From positions 2,728,001-2,792,000 of the forward strand of contig NZ_OY762267.1 in assembly GCF_963665245.1 (NCBI RefSeq): a DNA stretch of 64,000 nt, read 5' to 3'. Positions 1 to 8,449 of the stretch are shown here, one piece after another. This DNA is from an uncultured Paludibaculum sp. (GTDB taxonomy: Bacteria > Acidobacteriota > Terriglobia > Bryobacterales > Bryobacteraceae). The stretch's first letter is position 1. Every line of letters begins with the position of its first letter. The notes beneath the pieces were generated by a model, which searched no databases, was not told the DNA's origin, and saw only the letters and a list, made by a program, of their open reading frames with translations. The translations under genes and the position numbers were made by a program.

Positions 1-479
1 GAGCCCAAGCCGCTCGATACGTTGACAATCCGCGCGTGCGGAGCCTCGCGCAGCAGCGGCAGCATCGCCTGGTAGACCGCCAGGACGCCGAACACATTGG
101 TCTCCCACACAGCGCGTACTTCATCGAGAGACACATTGCTCGGCCGCGTCGACCTGGCATATTCCTCAATCGTCATGCCCGGCCGCAGCCCCATATTCGA
201 GATCGCGGCATTGTTAATAAGCACGTCGAGACGGCCAAACTCGTTCCGGATGCGGCTCGCGGCGGCCGCGATTGAAGCCGGACCCGTCACGTCGAGTTGC
301 ACCGCATGAGCATCTCCATCGATCGTCCCGGCCGCCGCCTGGCCGCGTTCCAGATTGCGCGACCCCACCAGCACCGTGAGTCCATGCGCCGCGAGCTCTT
401 TCGCGATCTGAAGACCAATGCCTTGATTGGCCCCGGTGATCAGCGCAACTTCCTTATCGTTTCCTGGTCTGTCGGGCAT
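1..479 (-). CDS. SDR family oxidoreductase, partial (C-terminus outside window)
   Basis: This is a short-chain dehydrogenase/reductase cut off by the window edge. The visible N-terminal part starts MPDRPGNDKEVALITG and shows the Rossmann cofactor loop TGANQGIG, the NNA motif in the central strand (LINNAAIS) and the strand leading to the catalytic serine (NVSSGLG). A YxxxK motif would lie beyond base 1. The start ATG (477-479) follows a GGGGAGA ribosome binding site. It lies 17 bp downstream of the epimerase-like gene on the same strand, so the two are probably co-transcribed. Both would then fall under the TetR operators in the divergent promoter. The substrate cannot be told from sequence. 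Confidence 0.85.
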   Translation of the reverse strand, partial: MPDRPGNDKEVALITGANQGIGLQIAKELAAHGLTVLVGSRNLERGQAAAGTIDGDAHAVQLDVTGPASIAAAASRIRNEFGRLDVLINNAAISNMGLRPGMTIEEYARSTRPSNVSLDEVRAVWETNVFGVLAVYQAMLPLLREAPHARIVNVSSGLG

Positions 480-496
480 TCTTCTCTCCCCTTACT

Positions 497-1402
497 TCAG
501 ACTGTTCGGAACATCTCTTCCAGATCCGCGATCAACCCCGGCCCGTTCGGCTGCCAGCCCAGGCGTTCCTGGGTCAGGGCGCTAGTAGCCGGCATGTCGA
601 GACCTGCGAAGTTTCCGAGGAACCCAAAATGCTCCATCGACTGCTCCGGCGCCATCGAGACAACCGGGATCTTCAAACCACGGCCGATTGCCTCCGCCAT
701 CTCTTTCGCCGTTACCCCCTCCTCGCCGACCGCGTGATACCGTGCCACCGCGCCGTCTTTGTCGGAAGCCGCCTTCTCCAACGCCAGCCGGTAAAGGTGC
801 GCCGCGTCCAGCCGGTGCACGGCCGCCCAGCGGTTGCTTCCGTCGCCCACATACGCCGAAACACCTTTTTCCCGCGCCACCGCGATCAGATACGAGACGA
901 AACCCTGCTTGACGGGATCGTGAACCTGGGGCAGTCTCATCACCGCCGTTCGCACGCCGCGCCCAGCCAACAGGTCCGCCGTCTGTTCCGAAACCCGCGG
1001 ATACTGTCTGCTTCCCTCGACGGGCGGCCGATCCTCTTCCGTGGCGGAGCGCCCCGGCGCAATCAGCCCGATCCCGCCCGTCACAATCAACGGCCGCTCC
1101 GAGCCGGCGAGCGCGGAACCAAGGGCCTCAATGGCTTGCCGGTCCAGTTCGCAGTTGGCCGCGAACTTCGAGAAGTCATGGTTGAAGCCACAGTGAATCA
1201 CGCCATCCGTCGCCGCGGCCCCGCGACGCAGGCTTTCCAGGTCTTCGAGGTCGCCGCGATGCACTTGGGCTCCGCTAGCGGCAAGAGCGTTCGCGCCTTC
1301 TTCCGAACGGGCGAGACCCAACACCTGGTGGCCCGCGCCCATCAACTCCTGTGTAACCGCAAAGCCCACGAAGCCCGTGGCCCCCGTAACAAAAACCCGC
1401 AT
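497..1402 (-). CDS. NAD-dependent epimerase/dehydratase (extended SDR)
   Basis: About 301 aa. The N-terminus [13 protein letters not shown] carries the classic TGxxGxxG NAD(P)-binding loop of extended SDR proteins, followed by the acidic strand GDLEDLESL. The family includes nucleoside-sugar epimerases and NAD(P)H-dependent aldehyde/ketone reductases, and the substrate is not evident. I chose the ATG at 1400-1402 rather than an upstream start, because it places the Rossmann strand directly at the N-terminus. It is first in a two-gene unit with the downstream SDR and divergent from a TetR regulator. The two palindromes between them make this operon the probable regulatory target. Confidence 0.88.
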   Translation of the reverse strand: MRVFVTGATGFVGFAVTQELMGAGHQVLGLARSEEGANALAASGAQVHRGDLEDLESLRRGAAATDGVIHCGFNHDFSKFAANCELDRQAIEALGSALAGSERPLIVTGGIGLIAPGRSATEEDRPPVEGSRQYPRVSEQTADLLAGRGVRTAVMRLPQVHDPVKQGFVSYLIAVAREKGVSAYVGDGSNRWAAVHRLDAAHLYRLALEKAASDKDGAVARYHAVGEEGVTAKEMAEAIGRGLKIPVVSMAPEQSMEHFGFLGNFAGLDMPATSALTQERLGWQPNGPGLIADLEEMFRTV

Positions 1403-1449
1403 GTCGATGGCCCTTTCTGGATTGACCAAGCTACGGCAATCTGCTAAAA

Positions 1450-1494
1450 CGGAGATTGCCTCCGCATTTGTAGATTACCGGAGACTGTCTCCGG
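1450..1494. promoter_or_regulatory. Pair of TetR-type operators between divergent genes
   Basis: Two related palindromes lie in the 108-bp gap between the epimerase gene and the tetR gene. The site at 1478-1494 is a perfect palindrome, ccggagac-t-gtctccgg. The site at 1450-1464 keeps the same outer half-sites, cggag-attgc-ctccg. The centres are 29 bp apart, close to three helical turns. Size, symmetry and location between a TetR gene and a divergent operon fit an autoregulatory TetR operator. The link to this particular regulator is inference. Confidence 0.75.
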
Positions 1495-1510
1495 TTGCAA
1501 GTAAATTTCG

Positions 1511-2095
1511 ATGGCTACCAAGCGCTCTCAACCCGCCCCCAGAAAACCGCGCGCCGATGCGGAGCGGAATCGCGACCGGATTCTGCAAATAGCCAAGGAG
1601 GCATTCACCCGGTATGGCGCGGAGGCGAGCCTGGACGAGATCGCCAAGCAGTCCGAGGTCGGGGCCGGCACCTTGTACCGGCATTTCCCGACGCGGGAGG
1701 CGCTGATCGAAGCGGTCTATCGGACGGAAGTGGAGAAGCTCGCCGCGGCCGAGCGGCACTTCGCCGGAACGATGTCGCCGATCGAGGCCTTGCGGGCCTG
1801 GATGCTACTGTTTGTGGACTACATCGCGGCGAAGAAGATCATTGCGCCGGTGCTGAATACCTTGCTCGGTGGAGCCTCCAAGGTCTTCGAATCCTCGCAC
1901 GCTCAGATCTGGGACGCGATCCGGGCGCTGGTCAAGCGAGCCATCACCAGCGGCGACATCCGGGAAGACCTCGATCCGATCGATCTGCTGCGTGCCCTGA
2001 TCGGAGTAGCCAATGTCGCCGCCAGCCCCGACTGGCAACAGAGCGCCCAGCGCCTGGTGGACATCCTCATCACCGGCTCGCGCCCAACCAAATAA
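1511..2095 (+). CDS. TetR/AcrR family transcriptional regulator
   Basis: 194 aa. The N-terminal HTH is clear at about residues 20-66: NRDRILQIAKEAFTRYGAEASLDEIAKQSEVGAGTLYRHFPTREAL, with the usual helix 2-turn-helix 3 (SLDEIAKQSEVGAGTLYRHF). The C-terminal helical ligand domain resembles the SbtR-like class. The gene is divergent from the two SDR-type oxidoreductases and has two matching palindromes directly upstream. The likely role is a ligand-responsive repressor of itself and the oxidoreductase operon. The ligand is unknown. Confidence 0.92.
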   Translation: MATKRSQPAPRKPRADAERNRDRILQIAKEAFTRYGAEASLDEIAKQSEVGAGTLYRHFPTREALIEAVYRTEVEKLAAAERHFAGTMSPIEALRAWMLLFVDYIAAKKIIAPVLNTLLGGASKVFESSHAQIWDAIRALVKRAITSGDIREDLDPIDLLRALIGVANVAASPDWQQSAQRLVDILITGSRPTK

Positions 2096-2124
2096 GAATA
2101 AATCCGCGTGGTCCAAGCTTCCTT

Positions 2125-2187
2125 TTGTGGGGCGAGATTCATCGTGCGCGGGACTTCAGGCCCGCCTCCTCGCCCCCCCCGAAACCG
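2125..2187. repeat. Extragenic REP-like element with hairpin GCGGGAcTTCAGgCCCGC
   Basis: A non-coding segment after the tetR gene carries the core gcgggacttcaggcccgc (2148-2165), which folds into a short GC stem with a TTCA loop. The flanking words 'gtgggg..gattcat' and 'ctcctcg' are shared with the copies at 8090 and 8364, and the core recurs in variant form at 27.2-28.3 kb. It is a dispersed repeat family of this genome. Confidence 0.7.
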
Positions 2188-2274
2188 TAAAGTGATGATG
2201 GCGCGAGTCCTGAGGGAATCCTGGCTGACAGTTCAGAAGAAGGAGGGCCGGGGCCCACACCCCGGCCTCTTGAT

Positions 2275-2826
2275 CTATGGGGTCACGGCTTCGGCGGCGG
2301 CGGCAGGTTCGACACGGCCTTTGCGGCGAAGGACAGCAGCCGAGATCAGAGTAATGATCAGTCCGACGGGCAGGGGCTCCATAAAGGTGTAGGCCATATT
2401 GACGAAGGGGTTCTGGTAGAGCTGCTGGGAGTGCTGTATCTCAGCGACCTGCGCGGCAATGGTGGCGGGGTCGAGTCCGGACGCCTGGACCTTTTTGATC
2501 TGAGCGGCGAAGTAGCCGTCCATGAAGTGGGGCATGAAGTTGAAGTAGAGAATCTCCCACATGGCAACGTAGCAGACGGTGGTGATGAGGGTGATCAGGA
2601 TGCCGCAGGCGAAGGCGCGGCCGAAGGAGATCTGGCCGGCGAGGTTGTTGTCGCGGTAACTGCGGATGCCGAAGTAGATCAGCAGGAACGACGCCACCAT
2701 AATGGTGTAGCCGAGAGCCATGCTGTGGCCGGTGCCGATCTTGTCGGCGAGGAGAAGCGATCCGCCCATAAGGACGGAGATGATGAGGCCGGCGATGAGG
2801 CCGAAGGTGAGGACGGTTTTCTTCAT
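2275..2826 (-). CDS. DUF4199 family membrane protein
   Basis: About 183 aa with four hydrophobic segments: residues 5-25, 37-55, 72-95 and 145-165. The ATG at 2824-2826 is preceded by AGGAG seven bases upstream. The topology and the pattern MKKTVLTFGLIAGLIISVL ... SFGRAFACGILITLITTVCY match DUF4199, a family of unknown function found in Bacteroidota and Acidobacteriota. It lies 120 bp downstream of a membrane-anchored LuxR-type regulator on the same strand, a pairing that suggests the regulator controls or works with it. It acts in the cytoplasmic membrane. Confidence 0.82.
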   Translation of the reverse strand: MKKTVLTFGLIAGLIISVLMGGSLLLADKIGTGHSMALGYTIMVASFLLIYFGIRSYRDNNLAGQISFGRAFACGILITLITTVCYVAMWEILYFNFMPHFMDGYFAAQIKKVQASGLDPATIAAQVAEIQHSQQLYQNPFVNMAYTFMEPLPVGLIITLISAAVLRRKGRVEPAAAAEAVTP

Positions 2827-2890
2827 GGGATGCTCCTGGTGCAAGTGGGGATGAAGTCACGATGCGGTGTAACGGAGCCCGGCGTCGTCA

Positions 2891-2942
2891 TACTTTCGGA
2901 TGATTCTACAGCAATGGAGCGCAAATCGTACTTTCGGATGAT
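2891..2942. promoter_or_regulatory. 14-bp direct repeat upstream of the DUF4199 gene
   Basis: The word tactttcggatgat occurs exactly at 2891-2904 and 2929-2942, 38 bp apart, in the gap between the LuxR-type gene and the DUF4199 gene. The second copy runs up to the stop codon of the LuxR-type gene. An exact 14-bp duplication here could be a pair of regulator sites or a simple duplication; binding is not shown. Confidence 0.4.
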
Positions 2943-2946
2943 GCGG

Positions 2947-3417
2947 TTACGGCAGCAGGCCCAATTCTTTGCCGCGCTGGACGGCCTGGGTGCGTCGTGC
3001 GGCTCCGAGCTTGTCGAAGGTGCGGGCACAGTGCGTCTTCACCGTGTTTTCGGAAACGAAAAGCTGCTCGGCGATCTCCCGATTGCTCAGGCCGCGTGCG
3101 ATCAGGGTGAGGATCTCCAGCTCGCGTGCCGTGATGCCGAGGGTCTGCTGCTGGGCCGCATTGGGAACAAAGGGTTCCAGGGCGAGGGTGTCCGCAGGCA
3201 CAAGCACTTCCCTCACCACAACCCTTTCGCGGATGGTTTCGCGACTCCGCGTGATCCGTAGGCCGAGCCAAATGCCGAAGGTGGCAAAGAGTAGGGCGAC
3301 CAGCGCCGTGTACATCTCAACGGAGTGCTCAATGACGACGAAGCGGTATTCGGTGTATTGAAGGATGGCGATGAGGACGCCGCCCACGAGACCGAAGAGG
3401 AGGACATGGCGCTTCAT
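2947..3417 (-). CDS. Membrane-anchored LuxR-type transcriptional regulator
   Basis: 156 aa. Two hydrophobic helices sit at the N-terminus (about 5-22 and 37-55). The C-terminal GerE/LuxR HTH begins ITARELEILTLIARGLSNREIAEQLFVSENTVKTH (about residues 94-150). There is no receiver domain and no autoinducer domain, so this is not a standard response regulator. A membrane-tethered LuxR-type HTH implies sensing in or at the membrane. It is transcribed together with, or just ahead of, a DUF4199 membrane protein. Confidence 0.88.
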   Translation of the reverse strand: MKRHVLLFGLVGGVLIAILQYTEYRFVVIEHSVEMYTALVALLFATFGIWLGLRITRSRETIRERVVVREVLVPADTLALEPFVPNAAQQQTLGITARELEILTLIARGLSNREIAEQLFVSENTVKTHCARTFDKLGAARRTQAVQRGKELGLLP

Positions 3418-3665
3418 GATGGGGTGTTGAACGAGTATAACCCCGCCGGCCCCGAACTGCGTTCACGCCTCAAGGCATTGCAAACAAAGACTCCGCGAAG
3501 AGTGCCTGCTCAGAGGCGACCACTGGCAATGGCAACGATCCCCCCAACGCCGGCGCTCGGGCGTTTAGCCTCTGGCCCGGAACCTCGGACGGCCGCAACT
3601 CCGATATCGCCTTCGTGTGGCCAGCGGTCAAGCCCTCCCCAGCCGAACTCAGGACCGGAAACCCC
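3418..3665. other. Intergenic stretch without recognisable features
   Basis: About 250 bp between the LuxR-type gene and the small membrane protein. I see no convincing gene, RNA or repeat; the reading frames here are low-complexity shadows. Confidence 0.5.
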
Positions 3666-3941
3666 TCAGCGGCCTGCGGCAACCCCCGCCCTGTAAACCA
3701 CCAGCAAAGCCGCGCCCACCGGAACCGCGAAGATCAGTAGAAAGATCGGCAGTTCCTCGCGCACGGAATATCCGGCCTTGGCCACGCCCATCCACAGATT
3801 GGCGGCCGCGCACGCCAGCCAGACCGGCACAAAGATCCACACCCCTTTCGTCAGGGCCGAGCTGCCGCCCACCGCCCTGGCCAAGAGAAGACAGAGGGCA
3901 AGGAGGACGAAGCCCCCGCCGATGATGAGGAGAGTGCGCAT
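3666..3941 (-). CDS. Small hypothetical membrane protein
   Basis: 91 aa with three hydrophobic segments: 4-22 (LLIIGGGFVLLALCLLLA), 32-50 (GVWIFVPVWLACAAANLWM) and 64-85. No family is recognised. It has basic loops and no catalytic motif. It stands alone between the SDR gene (same strand, about 170 bp upstream) and the LuxR-type gene. Membrane location is clear; function is unknown. Confidence 0.7.
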   Translation of the reverse strand: MRTLLIIGGGFVLLALCLLLARAVGGSSALTKGVWIFVPVWLACAAANLWMGVAKAGYSVREELPIFLLIFAVPVGAALLVVYRAGVAAGR

Positions 3942-4112
3942 AGTGGTCTGGTCTCCTGACGCCGGACGCGCCGGCGGAAATCATAAGGAGGGCGGACGCC
4001 CTCGTCCGCAGCCGGCCCCCTGGCCGGCTTTCTGCCGGACGGTCGGCGTCAGCTGCCGTCCGGTGGGCCGCCTCTTGCCCGAACGTCTTTGTCCAGCCCC
4101 ACGCACACGCCG

Positions 4113-4868
4113 CTAGCGCGTAGTATAACCGCCATTGGCGAAGATCGTCTGGCCCGTGATCCACCAGCCATCCGTCACCAGAAACCGCACCAGTGGCACG
4201 ATATCTTCAATCTTCGTCAGCCCGCCCAGCGCCGAAGCGGATTTGTGATACGCAACGGCCTCGGGCGTCTCCTGCCCATAGAAAAAGGGCGTATCCATCG
4301 GACCGGGGCCCACCGCCGTCACCGAGATGCCGCGCGGCCCAAACTCCTTCGAGGCCGCCCGCGTGAAATGCTCGACCGGCGCCTTGAGCCCGCCATACGT
4401 CGAGTAGAGCCCCGTATAGGCCGCCAGCAACGACGTCACGATGGTCACGATCTTGCCGTGGTCGTTGAGCTGCTTGCCCGCCTCCTGGATGAAGAAGTAG
4501 GCCGCCTTGGAGTTGATCGCCGCCATCGAGTCGTACTCTTCTTCGGTAGTCTCCGTAAACGGCTTCTTCAGCACCTTCCCCACCGTATTGATGGCGATGT
4601 CGAGACCGCCGAACTGCTGCTTGGCCGCGGCGAATACGGCCACCACCTCCGCCGTCTTCGTGAAATCACCCTGAATCGCGAATGCTTCGCCGCCAGAGTC
4701 GCGAATGGCGGAAACCGTCGCATCGGCGTCCGCCTGGGTCGCTGCGCTGTTGTAGTGGACACAAATGCGCGCACCGGCCCCGGCCAGCGTTCGGCTGATC
4801 AGGCCGCCGAGATTCTTGGCCCCGCCGCCAACCAGCACCGCTTTCCCCTTCAAATTGTGTTCGCTCAT
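4113..4868 (-). CDS. SDR family oxidoreductase
   Basis: 251 aa, the usual length for a classical SDR. The cofactor loop is GGGAKNLGG near residue 14, a variant of TGxxxGxG in which the first Thr is Gly. The catalytic region reads TSLLAAYTGLYSTYGGLK, which supplies the Ser/Thr-Tyr-x3-Lys, and the C-terminus ends with the typical GQTIFANGGYT. NAD(P)-linked reduction of a carbonyl is expected, with unknown substrate. The divergent AraC regulator 137 bp away probably controls it. Confidence 0.9.
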   Translation of the reverse strand: MSEHNLKGKAVLVGGGAKNLGGLISRTLAGAGARICVHYNSAATQADADATVSAIRDSGGEAFAIQGDFTKTAEVVAVFAAAKQQFGGLDIAINTVGKVLKKPFTETTEEEYDSMAAINSKAAYFFIQEAGKQLNDHGKIVTIVTSLLAAYTGLYSTYGGLKAPVEHFTRAASKEFGPRGISVTAVGPGPMDTPFFYGQETPEAVAYHKSASALGGLTKIEDIVPLVRFLVTDGWWITGQTIFANGGYTTR

Positions 4869-5005
4869 GTCATTCCCCTTCTGAATACCTCTTCCGAAAA
4901 TTGGAACGCTAGCATCCGCGGCCCAGACCGGCCGAGGCGCAAGAGCGGTCCCGCGGATTTCTGTACGTGCTATCCTCCCAGAAAAGTCAACTTGAGGCTT
5001 TCAAA

Positions 5006-5914
5006 ATGCCCCACGTCCTTTCAAAATCCACTCCACCCCCGGATGAGACGTTGCAGGCAGGTCGGCCGGTCACCCTTTGCGCGGGCCGATGGCCAGGCGT
5101 CGAGTTCTTCGTCAAAACGCAGGACATCTCACGGCTGACCACCTGGACCATCACGGACAGCCGCCACACGGCGATCGTGCACCTGGATGGGCCCATTCAT
5201 CGCTTGGAGACGGAACTGCTAGGGGCCGGCCGCGCCTGGGAACCCCCGATGCCCGGCGAGGTCTGGGTCGTGCCTGGGCGGGCCCGCTACGCCAGTCTCG
5301 CGCACGGGCGCACCGTCCGCTACGCGGAACTGTTCTTTGATCGCGAACATCTGGCCCGGATGACGGGCGCGTCCGAGGCGCTACGCCCGGTCCGGCCGCT
5401 GGCTGGTCACTATGACCGGTTCCTGCATAGTGCGGTGGAGCGCCTGCGGCAATTGACGGACCGCCGGGAAGACATGGCACGGCTCGCGGCCGAATGCCTC
5501 AGCCAGACCCTCTACACGCACTTCTTCCTGCAGTTCGCCGGCGACGCGGCGCCCGCGCGGCGTCGCCGGCCCGCACCGCAACTGCCGGAGGAGACCATGC
5601 GCCGGCTCAGTGACTACGTGGAAGCGAACCTGGGCCAGCCGATGACGCTAGCGGATCTGGCGTTCGCGGCCGGCATGCGGCCGCAGCCGTTTCTGCCGGC
5701 CTTCCGGACGTCCTTTGGGACGACGCCCGCCCAGTTCATCATCGAAAGGCGTTTGCGCCGGGCCCGCTGGCTCCTGCGAAACACAACCCTCGACATCACG
5801 AGGATCGCCCTGGACACCGGCTTCTCCAGCCACGCCCACCTCACCACCGCATTCCGTACGCGTCTGGGCGTCCCGCCCAAGGAGTTCCGGGCCGGATTGA
5901 CGCTGCCGGAGTGA
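5006..5914 (+). CDS. AraC family transcriptional regulator
   Basis: About 302 aa. The C-terminal 100 residues hold the double HTH of AraC/XylS regulators, ending with the signature DITRIALDTGFSSHAHLTTAF...GVPPKEFR. The N-terminal 180 residues look like an AraC-type ligand-binding domain. I preferred the ATG at 5006, which has GAGG upstream, over the first in-frame start at 4967, which has none. Divergent from the SDR gene, its likely target. The 54-bp array begins about 100 bp past its stop. Confidence 0.9.
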   Translation: MPHVLSKSTPPPDETLQAGRPVTLCAGRWPGVEFFVKTQDISRLTTWTITDSRHTAIVHLDGPIHRLETELLGAGRAWEPPMPGEVWVVPGRARYASLAHGRTVRYAELFFDREHLARMTGASEALRPVRPLAGHYDRFLHSAVERLRQLTDRREDMARLAAECLSQTLYTHFFLQFAGDAAPARRRRPAPQLPEETMRRLSDYVEANLGQPMTLADLAFAAGMRPQPFLPAFRTSFGTTPAQFIIERRLRRARWLLRNTTLDITRIALDTGFSSHAHLTTAFRTRLGVPPKEFRAGLTLPE

Positions 5915-6009
5915 GCGCGGAGCGTCCCGGGCAGTGAGCAGGACCATGGCGTGCCTGGCCGCGCACCAAGCGTCGCCTCACACCGAGCCCCGTCCCGTCC
6001 CGTCCCGTC

Positions 6010-6943
6010 CCACCAAGTGTTCCCCCAAGCCGAAGGCTGGGGCTGCCCCGTCACCACCAAGCCCCACCAAGCGCTCCCCCAAGCCGAAGGCTGGGGCTGC
6101 CCCGTCACCACCAAGCCACACCAAGCGTTCCCCCAAGCCGAAGGCTGGGGCTGCCCCGTCACCGTCACCACCAAGCGTTCCCCCAAGCCGAAGGCTGGGG
6201 CTACCCCGTCACCGCCCCGCCACACCAAGCGCTCCCCCAAGCCGAAGGCTGGGGCTGCCCCGTCACGAAGGCTGGGGCTACCCCGTCACAGCCCCGCCCC
6301 ACCAAGCGTTCCCCCAAGCCGAAGGCTGGGGCTACCCCGTCACCGCCCCGCCACACCAAGCGCTCCCCCAAGCCGAAGGCTGGGGCTGCCCCGTCACCGT
6401 CACCACCAAGCGCTCCCCCAAGCCGAAGGCTGGCGCTGCCCCGTCACCACCAAGCCCCACCAAGCGCTCCCCCAAGCCGAAGGCTGGGGCTGCCCTGTCA
6501 CCACCAAGCCACACCAAGCGCTCCCCCAAGCCGAAGGCTGGCGCTGCCCCGTCACCACCAAGCCCCACCAAGCGCTCCCCCAAGCCGAAGGCTGGGGCTG
6601 CCCTGTCACCACCAAGCCACACCAAGCGCTCCCCCAAGCCGAAGGCTGGGGCTGCCCCGTCACCACCAAGCCCCACCAAGCGCTCCCCCAAGCCGAAGGC
6701 TGGGGCTGCCCCGTCACCACCAAGCCCCACCAAGCGCTCCCCCAAGCCGAAGGCTGGGGCTGCCCCGTCACCACCAAGCCCCACCAAGCGCTCCCCCAAG
6801 CCGAAGGCTGGGGCTGCCCCGTCACCACCAAGCCCCACCAAGCGCTCCCCCAAGCCGAAGGCTGGGGCTGCCCCGTCACCACCAAGCCCCACCAAGCGCT
6901 CCCCCAAGCCGAAGGCTGGGGCTGCCCCGTCACCACCAAGCCT
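6010..6943. repeat. 54-bp tandem repeat array (about 17 copies)
   Basis: Seventeen full copies and one partial copy of a unit of 54 bp in its regular part (about 48-66 bp near the left end). Every unit contains ccccaagccgaaggctgggg, a hairpin with arms CCCC-A-AGCC and GGCTGGGG, a GAA loop and one bulged A. The last seven copies are nearly identical. Copies 8-12 alternate between two variants (tggcgct/ccccgtc and tggggct/ccctgtc), giving a 108-bp higher-order period. Because 54 is a multiple of three and the unit has no stops, long frames stay open on both strands. I regard the array as non-coding. It ends at the stop codon of the small membrane-protein gene at 6942. Confidence 0.9.
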
Positions 6944-7373
6944 ATCTGGATCTGGCCATATTCGTCCGGGCCCTCAGTTTGTGGCGGACCCGCTGACAAA
7001 CGTGCCGAGCGAACTGGCCGGCCATCAGGGAGAAGCCGCCAACGAAAAGCCCCGTGATCAAGATCACTGGACCTTCGTTCTCGCGCAAAGACGCCCACGT
7101 CACCCCTCTGCGGAATTGACTCGCCGCATGCGCGAAGACAGTGCCAAGTGGCACCAGCCAGCTCCGTTTCAGCGAGCTCAACGCCGCGCACAACGACGCA
7201 ACGATCAACCAGAGACCCAGCAAATGGGAGTCTCGCAAATACACCGTGTCATTTCGACCCCAGGGGCTAGGGTATTCGCAATCGACGCATTCTGGTATCG
7301 GATGGATGGTCAAAACGAGAAGCGTCAAAACGCCGATCCAGATCGCGGCACTCTGGCGTAGACGTTGACCCAT
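6942..7373 (-). CDS. Hypothetical membrane protein
   Basis: 143 aa from the ATG at 7371-7373. Hydrophobic segments at about 10-26 (AAIWIGVLTLLVLTIHP), 52-68 (LLGLWLIVASLCAALSS), 72-88 and 100-118. No known family is recognised. It starts 13 bp after the stop of the YCII gene on the same strand, so they form a small operon. Its stop codon lies exactly at the edge of the 54-bp tandem array, so the C-terminus may have been altered by the repeat. Confidence 0.65.
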   Translation of the reverse strand: MGQRLRQSAAIWIGVLTLLVLTIHPIPECVDCEYPSPWGRNDTVYLRDSHLLGLWLIVASLCAALSSLKRSWLVPLGTVFAHAASQFRRGVTWASLRENEGPVILITGLFVGGFSLMAGQFARHVCQRVRHKLRARTNMARSR

Positions 7374-7386
7374 GGCATCCAAAAGT

Positions 7387-7734
7387 CTACTCGGCGGCCG
7401 GATTGAAAAAGATCTCTCGCACCTCGACCTGTCCCCGAGTGGCGGCGACGCCTTTGCGAGCCCAGGCCACCGCCTCATCCATGTCGGCGCATTCCAGGAT
7501 CCAAAAACCGCCGATGTGTTCCTTGGTCTCAAGGTACGGCCCGTCGGTGATGTGAACTCCACCATCGGCCTGCGGTCGCAGCGACTTCGCGGACCCCAGG
7601 CCGCAAGCGAATTTCCTGACGCCGGCGGCAATCATCTCTTTGTTGAGCGCGTGGATCTGGCGGCCCACGGCTTCGTCCATTTGGGACGGGTCGAAGTCGT
7701 CGGGAAGGTAACCAGCAACCAAATACTGCGGCAT
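7387..7734 (-). CDS. YCII/DGPF-domain protein
   Basis: 115 aa covering a complete YCII-related domain. The start is MPQYLVAGYLPDDF. The diagnostic segment is ITDGPYLETKEHIGGFWILE, a DGPF-type motif, and the C-terminus is VEVREIFF. These proteins have a ferredoxin-like dimeric alpha/beta-barrel fold and are often encoded next to ECF sigma factors. Here the partner is instead a small membrane protein. Biochemical function is unknown. A second paralogue lies at 52628, next to an ECF42 sigma factor. Confidence 0.9.
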   Translation of the reverse strand: MPQYLVAGYLPDDFDPSQMDEAVGRQIHALNKEMIAAGVRKFACGLGSAKSLRPQADGGVHITDGPYLETKEHIGGFWILECADMDEAVAWARKGVAATRGQVEVREIFFNPAAE

Positions 7735-7910
7735 GGAAGTCTCCTGGAATGGTCTTCAGGCAGGCTAGCGGCCGTGCCTTCACTGAGGACGTCGAACGGT
7801 GGGATCGGAATTCGACAAGTCGCCCAGAGAATTTCGGCCTCGTCTGCGTACGACGAGCCGCAAGACGTCCTAATCATAGCGCCCGCGCCCGGATGGGTGG
7901 ATCCAGCCGA

Positions 7911-8393
7911 GCGGATCCTAAGCAGTGGTCATGTCCTCGGAGGTGAGGTCTGCCAGGAAATCAAGCGGCCTGTCTCGACGCACCGCCCGCCACTTCTCAC
8001 GCAAACATCACCCGGACGGGCAATTCCGTGCCCCCCATCCCCGGAGCCAAGCAGGCACCCCTCGGATTGTGGGGTGTGATTCATCCTGCGCGGGACTTCA
8101 GGCCCGCCTCCTCGGAGCGCCCCGAACAGTCCCACGTCAGGACCCAACCCCGCCGCTATCAAGCCGGCCAAGCCGTCGCTGTCAAGCAAGCGGATCCTCA
8201 GAGGCGGCCAGGAGATGGAAGATGCTGTCTCCTGGGAAGTCGATCAGCAAATCTCAATGAGCCATTGCTCACTCAAGCACCACCCGGCGTGGCAATTCCG
8301 TGACCGTCCCGTCCCGGGAGACAAGGAGGCTCCACTCGGATTGTGGGGTGGGATTCATCCTGCGCGGGACTTCAGTCCCGCTTCTCCGGAGCT
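7911..8393. repeat. Degenerate tandem duplication with REP hairpins
   Basis: The 715-bp gap between the YCII and SIR2 genes holds no gene. It holds two diverged copies of a unit of about 205 bp, at about 7911-8118 and 8190-8393. Both begin with gcggatcct and share the words cacccgg, ggcaattccgtg, ctcggattgtgggg and gattcatcctgcgcggga. Each carries a hairpin core: 8090-8107 (GCGGGAcTTCAGgCCCGC) and 8364-8381 (GCGGGAC-TTCA-GTCCCGC, a perfect 7-bp stem). A partial third copy lies at 2125-2187. Confidence 0.7.
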
Positions 8394-8449
8394 CGCGTGT
8401 CCGTTCTGTGTGTCTCGTACCTTGCTGCTAATGTCACTGGCTAACCTAG

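Noticed and set aside
5990..6943. CRISPR array
   Set aside because: Units are contiguous and near identical, with no unique spacers and no cas genes nearby.
5934..7361. Long proline/lysine-rich open frames across the 54-bp array (both strands)
   Set aside because: The unit is 54 bp (3n) and lacks stops in several frames on both strands, so open frames are expected. None has a family match or a good start, and the hairpin rather than a codon pattern is conserved.
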